A stretch of DNA of 11,104 bases. Origin: JBFMAE01 sp040756085. Lineage in GTDB: Bacteria; Desulfobacterota; BSN033; UBA1163. A program made the translations under genes and the position numbers. The stretch's first letter is position 1; the number at the start of each line of letters is the position of its first letter. The stretch spans positions 1 to 11,104 of the forward strand of contig JBFMAE010000096.1 of NCBI GenBank assembly GCA_040756085.1. Reading direction: 5' to 3'. Of the stretch, positions 7,065 to 11,104 are shown piece by piece. Under the pieces are notes generated by a model. The model made no database searches and was not told the DNA's origin. It worked only from the letters and a program-made list of their open reading frames with translations.

Positions 7065-8120
7065 ATGAAAAGAAATTTTTATCTAAAAACATTGTCATTT
7101 TTTTCACTTTTTTGTTTCTTCTTGCTGTTATTTGGTGAACTATCTTCCGGTAAAGAAGTTAAAAATAAAAAATTATTTGCTTATGTAGGCGGTGTAAATG
7201 AACTCGTTAAAATAGACCTAAATTCTCATAAGATTGCTAAAAATCTTCGATTTCCTGGTGGTGGACATATCGTTTTTGGCCTTAGCATAAATCCAGATGG
7301 AAGTGAGATATATTCCACAGGTGACCTATTTGCAGTCCCGATGATAGTAATAAACTCTAAGACACTTGAGATTAAAAGGGAAATTAGTGAAAGAGGGTTT
7401 GAAGATGCTAAAATAGGGGGAACATTTGGTAGTTACGGTTGTAGAGGGAAACTTTCTCCTGATGGACGGAGGTATGCGATGGACCTTGGGGGTGGTTTTG
7501 CGCCCTTTGTATTAATGGATACGTTGTCGTTCAAAATTATAGACCACCCTAAAGAGTTTCGTTCTAATCCTATTTACCATGTAGTTTTTTCAGACGATAA
7601 TAAAGTGATTTATCTTTTGACCCGAATTCAATTCATGGAGGAAAAAATAGTTTATAAAAACAAAATTATAATTCTGGATGCAGAAACAGGAAAAATCTTA
7701 AGAGAGGTTTCCATGCCGCCGGACTTAGCAAAGGTAACGTGTGGGACGAACATATCATCTTACATTGGTGAGGAGTCTAATATATATTTTGTGTGCAACA
7801 GAAGTTTTAATGATTATGGGGCATGGGGGCTTTTTAAGGGAGATGTTATTTACCCATTTGTTTCTACAAGAGATTCTAAAAAGATAGAATTGATTGAGCT
7901 TAGAACCAGAAAGAGAATTACCGAAATTCCAATGCCTGATGGCTATGGTTCAGTAAACCAAATTACCCTCACACCAGACGGTAAAAAAGTTTTGATTGGA
8001 AGGGGAGGGTATAGGCATCCAGGCGAATTAACTATCGTAGATGTTAAATCTAAAAAAGTCATTGCGAGGATTATGTTAGAAGGGGGAGCTACATCCAATG
8101 TGGTGTTTGGTTGTGAGTGA
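7065..8120 (+). CDS. Exported YncE-like beta-propeller protein
   Basis: 351-aa protein whose repeats match YncE/YVTN-type beta-propellers: strands with phrases such as YVGGVNELVKIDL, LSINPDGSEIYSTG, KLSPDGRRYAMDLGG, IIILDAETGKILREV, ELIELRTRKRITEIPMP, LTPDGKKVLIGRGG and LTIVDVKSKKVIARI. I count about six or seven blades filling the mature protein. A long hydrophobic stretch at residues 7-23 (LKTLSFFSLFCFFLLLF) marks a signal peptide or anchor; no clear lipobox. I start at the ATG at 7065, with GGGAG 5 nt upstream, rather than the in-frame GTG at 7053. It begins 1 nt after the stop of the SLT-domain gene, so the two are very likely co-transcribed and translationally coupled. Propellers of this type usually bind partners or ligands rather than catalyse; a partnership with the upstream protein is inferred. 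Cysteines in the YGCRG, VTCGTN, YFVCNR and FGCE segments may form disulfides. Confidence 0.8.
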   Translation: MKRNFYLKTLSFFSLFCFFLLLFGELSSGKEVKNKKLFAYVGGVNELVKIDLNSHKIAKNLRFPGGGHIVFGLSINPDGSEIYSTGDLFAVPMIVINSKTLEIKREISERGFEDAKIGGTFGSYGCRGKLSPDGRRYAMDLGGGFAPFVLMDTLSFKIIDHPKEFRSNPIYHVVFSDDNKVIYLLTRIQFMEEKIVYKNKIIILDAETGKILREVSMPPDLAKVTCGTNISSYIGEESNIYFVCNRSFNDYGAWGLFKGDVIYPFVSTRDSKKIELIELRTRKRITEIPMPDGYGSVNQITLTPDGKKVLIGRGGYRHPGELTIVDVKSKKVIARIMLEGGATSNVVFGCE

Positions 8121-8167
8121 CATAGGATTTTTGACAAAGGTATTTTAAATAGCTAATGGAGTTAAGG

Positions 8168-9151
8168 ATGCAAAGATATTTGCGATTAATGGGTATGGTT
8201 GGACATATATTATTTTTACTGGTTTTTTCTGCCTCTGCGCAAGAACATGTGACAAAGAGGATAGAAAGGATTGAGGCCTTTGACCGCGATTGGGTTGAAG
8301 ATATCGTTCTGCTTCCAATGGACAAAACGCCTATTGAGAAATACTACTCTCAGAAAACGGGAAAGTCTTCATCTTACATAGGTAGAATAGTCGTATCTCC
8401 AGTGGGGGATAGGATCGCATTTTCTGTTAATAATGATTCTATTTGGGTCGTCAGGAGAGATGGGACCGGGCTCAGGTGCATAACCCAGGGCTTAGACAAT
8501 GTTCATTCGCCCTATTGGTCAATAGATGGCAAGACGATAACATTTATAAAGGGAGGGAATGAGAGAAATTATGCGGAAGGAACTATCATGCAGGTTACAC
8601 AGGACGGGGCTTATAAGAAGATCATTGGAGCCTATGACTTAAGGGAACCTGGAAATCGACTTTTCCCTCCATGGATGTATTCACCCGATGGGAAGTATCT
8701 GTTGAGGTCAAGCGGAAAACCTCTTGATTACAACCGCTATGTCGTTAGGGTAAAAGACCAAAAGGTCGTGGCAATTTACAAAACCGGTGGTTCTACGTTG
8801 GAAGAGTTATGGTTTCCCAATGGAAAAGAGGTTCTTATAGAGGGATTTTTAGGGCATGGGGAATCAGAACTGGTTGTTTTTTCTCTTACCGGCAAATACA
8901 TGACAATCCTTCCGAAAGGTCGAATGAATCTGGAACCCACCATTCATCCATCAGGGGCGCTTATTGCCTATTTTGATGACTATGAGCGTGAGTTACATTT
9001 CTTGACAAAAGATGGGAGTAAAAATCAATTGATACTGAAAACAACTCCTACAGTTTATATAGGAGATATGAATTGGACTTCACAAGGGGATTTGGCTTTT
9101 GACTTAAGAGATCAAATCTATTTTCTTAAATTGAAGAAACAAGTGCCATAA
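8168..9151 (+). CDS. Exported TolB/PD40-like beta-propeller protein
   Basis: 327-aa protein with WD40-like (PD40) repeats as found in the TolB C-terminal propeller: VVSPVGDRIAFSVNNDSIWVV..DGTGLRCITQ, YWSIDGKTITFIKGG, MQVTQDGAYKKII, MYSPDGKYLLRSSG, WFPNGKEVLIEG, IHPSGALIAYFDD and LHFLTKDGSKNQLI. It lacks the TolB N-terminal domain. The signal peptide covers about residues 1-22 (RLMGMVGHILFLLVFSASA, cut before QEH). The ATG at 8168 is favoured because GGAG lies 6 nt upstream; an in-frame ATG at 8156 overlaps that site. It is 47 nt after the preceding propeller gene on the same strand and probably belongs to the same operon; a TTGACA at 8131 has no adequate -10, so a separate promoter is doubtful. 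Its sequence differs from the first propeller, so this is not a recent duplication. Specific partner or ligand unknown. Confidence 0.8.
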   Translation: MQRYLRLMGMVGHILFLLVFSASAQEHVTKRIERIEAFDRDWVEDIVLLPMDKTPIEKYYSQKTGKSSSYIGRIVVSPVGDRIAFSVNNDSIWVVRRDGTGLRCITQGLDNVHSPYWSIDGKTITFIKGGNERNYAEGTIMQVTQDGAYKKIIGAYDLREPGNRLFPPWMYSPDGKYLLRSSGKPLDYNRYVVRVKDQKVVAIYKTGGSTLEELWFPNGKEVLIEGFLGHGESELVVFSLTGKYMTILPKGRMNLEPTIHPSGALIAYFDDYERELHFLTKDGSKNQLILKTTPTVYIGDMNWTSQGDLAFDLRDQIYFLKLKKQVP

Positions 9152-9546
9152 TTTGAGGGGAAGGTTTCAATATGAAATCAATTGTAACCATTTTCCCAAC
9201 AATAATTCAAAAAATGATCGGCTAAGCAAGGGTAAACTGATCTTTGCAGTTTTTATAGGGGACACTATCCGGAATCGTTGATGAAGCAGTTAGGGGAGAT
9301 AGCCGTTTAAATCTAAAAGTGGTTGTCCAGTATTTTTATCAATTCGATGCTGAAGTCGATTGATTTTTATCTGAACCGTTGGTGGGCAAGTAGCACAACT
9401 ATTTAATGGATCGGTATATTGGTTATTAACAGATTGAACCTAAATTATTTTGGATCAACCCAAGTTAATATAAGGACTGATATTGTACTTTTAATTTCAA
9501 CTGTGGCTTTTTGGAAATTTGGATTGAAATTATCAGGAGGGAAGAA
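9152..9546. other. Intergenic region without a convincing gene
   Basis: The only plus-strand starts give very short frames: an ATG at 9172 with an upstream GAGGGGAAGG runs for 17 codons and stops at 9223-9225. Stops are frequent in all plus frames. AGGGGACACTATCCGGAAT at 9257-9275 resembles strings I associate with flanks of REP-associated (Y1) transposases, but no transposase or matching partner is here. The last bases carry AGGAGG (9535-9540), the ribosome site for the GTG at 9547. I see no strong promoter or terminator; the region may hold the remains of a lost gene. Confidence 0.5.
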
Positions 9547-11104
9547 GTGAAAAAGATTCTACGATTTGTGATGTTCTTTCTAATATTGTCATTTCTATTT
9601 ACTTTAACCCAATCCTTTGCTCAGTCGCCTTCTATATCGAATGGGCTTAGTTGGTTGTCCTCTAATCAAAATGCTGATGGGAGTTTTGGTGGCGTAATTC
9701 CTATCAGAGATACCACTGAAGTTGCACACACACTGAAGATTTTTAATCCAACGGGTGTCGATTACCAAGAGGCTATAAGTTGGATAGATGGTGTAACGAT
9801 TACAAACAACGACTATCTTGCCCGGAAGATATACTCTTTGGCCTTATCCGGGCGAGATGTATCAAACCTGATAACTGGTCTAATTTCATCTCAAACGACT
9901 GATGGAGGATGGGGATTATTTTCAGACGATATTGTGGGGGATCCTCTTACAACAGCTCTCGCTCTACTTTCTTTAAAGTCGGCCAACTACTCTGACCAAA
10001 ACATAATCAGTTCTGCTCTTGGTTTTCTGCTCTCCACTCAGAACCCTGATGGGGGATGGGGTTTCTATCAAGGAGATGATTCGAATGTTTATATGACGGC
10101 GATGGTTTTGAACACACTTTCGCAATACAAATCAATTTATAACCTTCAAGCCCAAATTAATAACGGTGTTACTTATCTGCTATTGAAGCAGAATCCAGAT
10201 GGAGGATTTGGGTCGAGTTCTTCTACTGTCTATGAGACGGCACTGGCGTTTCTTGCAATGGTGGCAAGTGGTACAGATATTTCAACCGTAGCTCCACAAG
10301 CGATCAATTACCTCACCTCTACCCAGCTTCCCAATGGATCGTGGAATGATGATCCATATTCGACGGCGTTGGCGCTTCGTGCGTTAGCGCATGTTAAGCC
10401 GAATCTTTCGATTTTGCCTGGAGACATTACTTTCTCAAATCCTAATCCCAGGATTGGGGATACGATTACGATCACAGCCACTGTGTATAACGAAGGCCCT
10501 GCCGTCGCCAATAACATTATCGTCCAATTCTATGACGGTGATCCATCCTCGACAGGGGTGTTAATAGGTGAGGCAACAATCCTGGCAATAAGTGCTTTCA
10601 GCAACTCGCAAGCTACTGTTAACTGGACCGTTCCGACTGCTTCGCTTCGCAAAGTCTTTGTGAGAATAGATCCGCTGAATTCAATTGATGAGATTGACGA
10701 AGTGGACAACATGGCATTCAGAAATCTCACTTCTTCAACATTGCCTGATCTGACGCTTGGCTCCGCTGACATCAGCTTTTCGCCTGATCCCGTTAGAATC
10801 GGAGACCCAGTTACGATTGGGGTGACGGTGCGAAACCATGGACAGAGCGATGCTCAGAATTTTCTGGTTTATGTCTATGCCGGAGACCCGGATCAGGGTG
10901 GATATAAAATTGCTGAGGCTACTTACAGCTATTTAGCTGGCGGCAGTTCAAATTCCTTTCAGTTCATATGGACTGTTATTCAGGGAGTGGACCGGGTTAC
11001 AGTGAGAATTGACCCATCAGGCCAGGTGACTGAATCGAATGAGAACAACAATCAGACTTATCGCCTCCTCGCCACTGTTGCCCCACCTGTAGAGGGGATC
11101 GATC
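9547..11104 (+). CDS. Secreted alpha/alpha-toroid repeat protein with CARDB domains, N-terminal part
   Basis: 519 codons are open from a GTG at 9547 to the right edge with no stop; AGGAGG 6 nt upstream supports this start. Residues 1-25 are a signal peptide (cut after SFA). Residues about 30-280 form a prenyltransferase/squalene-cyclase-type alpha/alpha toroid: QNADGSFG at 41-48, QTTDGGWG at 116-123, QNPDGGWG at 165-172, QNPDGGFG at 215-222 and QLPNGSWN at 260-267, later repeats spaced 45-50 residues. The DxDD acid motif of squalene-hopene cyclases is absent, so a structural or binding role is more likely than cyclisation. Two CARDB (Ig-like adhesion) domains follow, about 284-395 (PNLSILPGDITF to VRIDPLNSIDEIDE) and 399-508 (PDLTLGSADISF to VRIDPSGQVTESNENNN). 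The architecture suggests a long cell-surface or extracellular protein. A broken relative of its fourth and fifth repeats lies at 3487-3690. It is 395 nt beyond the propeller genes, so it may be a separate transcript. Confidence 0.88.
   Translation, partial: MKKILRFVMFFLILSFLFTLTQSFAQSPSISNGLSWLSSNQNADGSFGGVIPIRDTTEVAHTLKIFNPTGVDYQEAISWIDGVTITNNDYLARKIYSLALSGRDVSNLITGLISSQTTDGGWGLFSDDIVGDPLTTALALLSLKSANYSDQNIISSALGFLLSTQNPDGGWGFYQGDDSNVYMTAMVLNTLSQYKSIYNLQAQINNGVTYLLLKQNPDGGFGSSSSTVYETALAFLAMVASGTDISTVAPQAINYLTSTQLPNGSWNDDPYSTALALRALAHVKPNLSILPGDITFSNPNPRIGDTITITATVYNEGPAVANNIIVQFYDGDPSSTGVLIGEATILAISAFSNSQATVNWTVPTASLRKVFVRIDPLNSIDEIDEVDNMAFRNLTSSTLPDLTLGSADISFSPDPVRIGDPVTIGVTVRNHGQSDAQNFLVYVYAGDPDQGGYKIAEATYSYLAGGSSNSFQFIWTVIQGVDRVTVRIDPSGQVTESNENNNQTYRLLATVAPPVEGID

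Noticed and set aside
8131..8159. TTGACA as a promoter for the second propeller gene
   Set aside because: At 17 bp the -10 would be TAATGG, a poor match that overlaps the start region; the short gap to the previous gene favours read-through.
9172..9225. 17-codon plus-strand mini-gene with an upstream GAGGGGAAGG
   Set aside because: Too short to support on its own, with no recognisable product; could be a leader peptide but nothing downstream shows attenuation.
10308..10772. Minus-strand frames of 69 and 80 codons
   Set aside because: Both lie opposite the open toroid/CARDB coding frame and have no family features.
1..11104. CRISPR arrays, tRNA or rRNA genes, transposase genes
   Set aside because: No regularly spaced direct repeats, no cloverleaf or rRNA-like sequence, and no transposase motifs were seen on either strand.

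Overview
The window looks like a piece of a Gram-negative, probably anaerobic, uncultured bacterial chromosome. The DppB/OppA-type transport genes, the class III aminotransferase, the short palindromic 'filler' repeats between genes and the large transglutaminase-like/toroid/CARDB surface proteins together recall Desulfobacterota (old Deltaproteobacteria) or neighbouring phyla. This placement is inferred from general style; there is no rRNA or marker gene to confirm it.

Left part (1-3445), minus strand, housekeeping-like: a class III PLP aminotransferase (2075-3370) with its own promoter, then a family 5 extracellular solute-binding protein (473-1975), then the start of its DppB-like permease (337 to the window edge). 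The binding protein and permease form a peptide/oligopeptide-type ABC import operon that continues off the left edge. Two palindromic repeats sit in the gaps (345-461 and 1991-2035).

Middle (3446-3931): a divergent intergenic region. It holds a decayed fragment (about 3487-3690) of a second copy of the toroid/CARDB gene that lies intact 6 kb downstream. A good sigma-70-type promoter (3713-3741) follows, then a strong hairpin plus T-tract (3856-3899) inside the presumed leader of the next gene.

Right part (3932-11104), plus strand, visibly more A+T-rich over most of its length: an accessory cell-envelope cluster in which every product has an export signal. The order is: a 1043-aa protein joining a coiled-coil region, a transglutaminase-like domain whose Cys and His appear replaced, a long middle region and a C-terminal lytic-transglycosylase (SLT) domain; a YncE-like beta-propeller starting 1 nt after it; a TolB/PD40-like beta-propeller; a 395-bp gap without a convincing gene; and a GTG-started protein with five QxxDGxWG-type toroid repeats followed by two CARDB domains, open at the right edge. 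I recognise the domain types but not a named system. The most noteworthy points are the decayed paralogue, the apparent pseudo-transglutaminase/SLT fusion, and the hairpin-containing leader.
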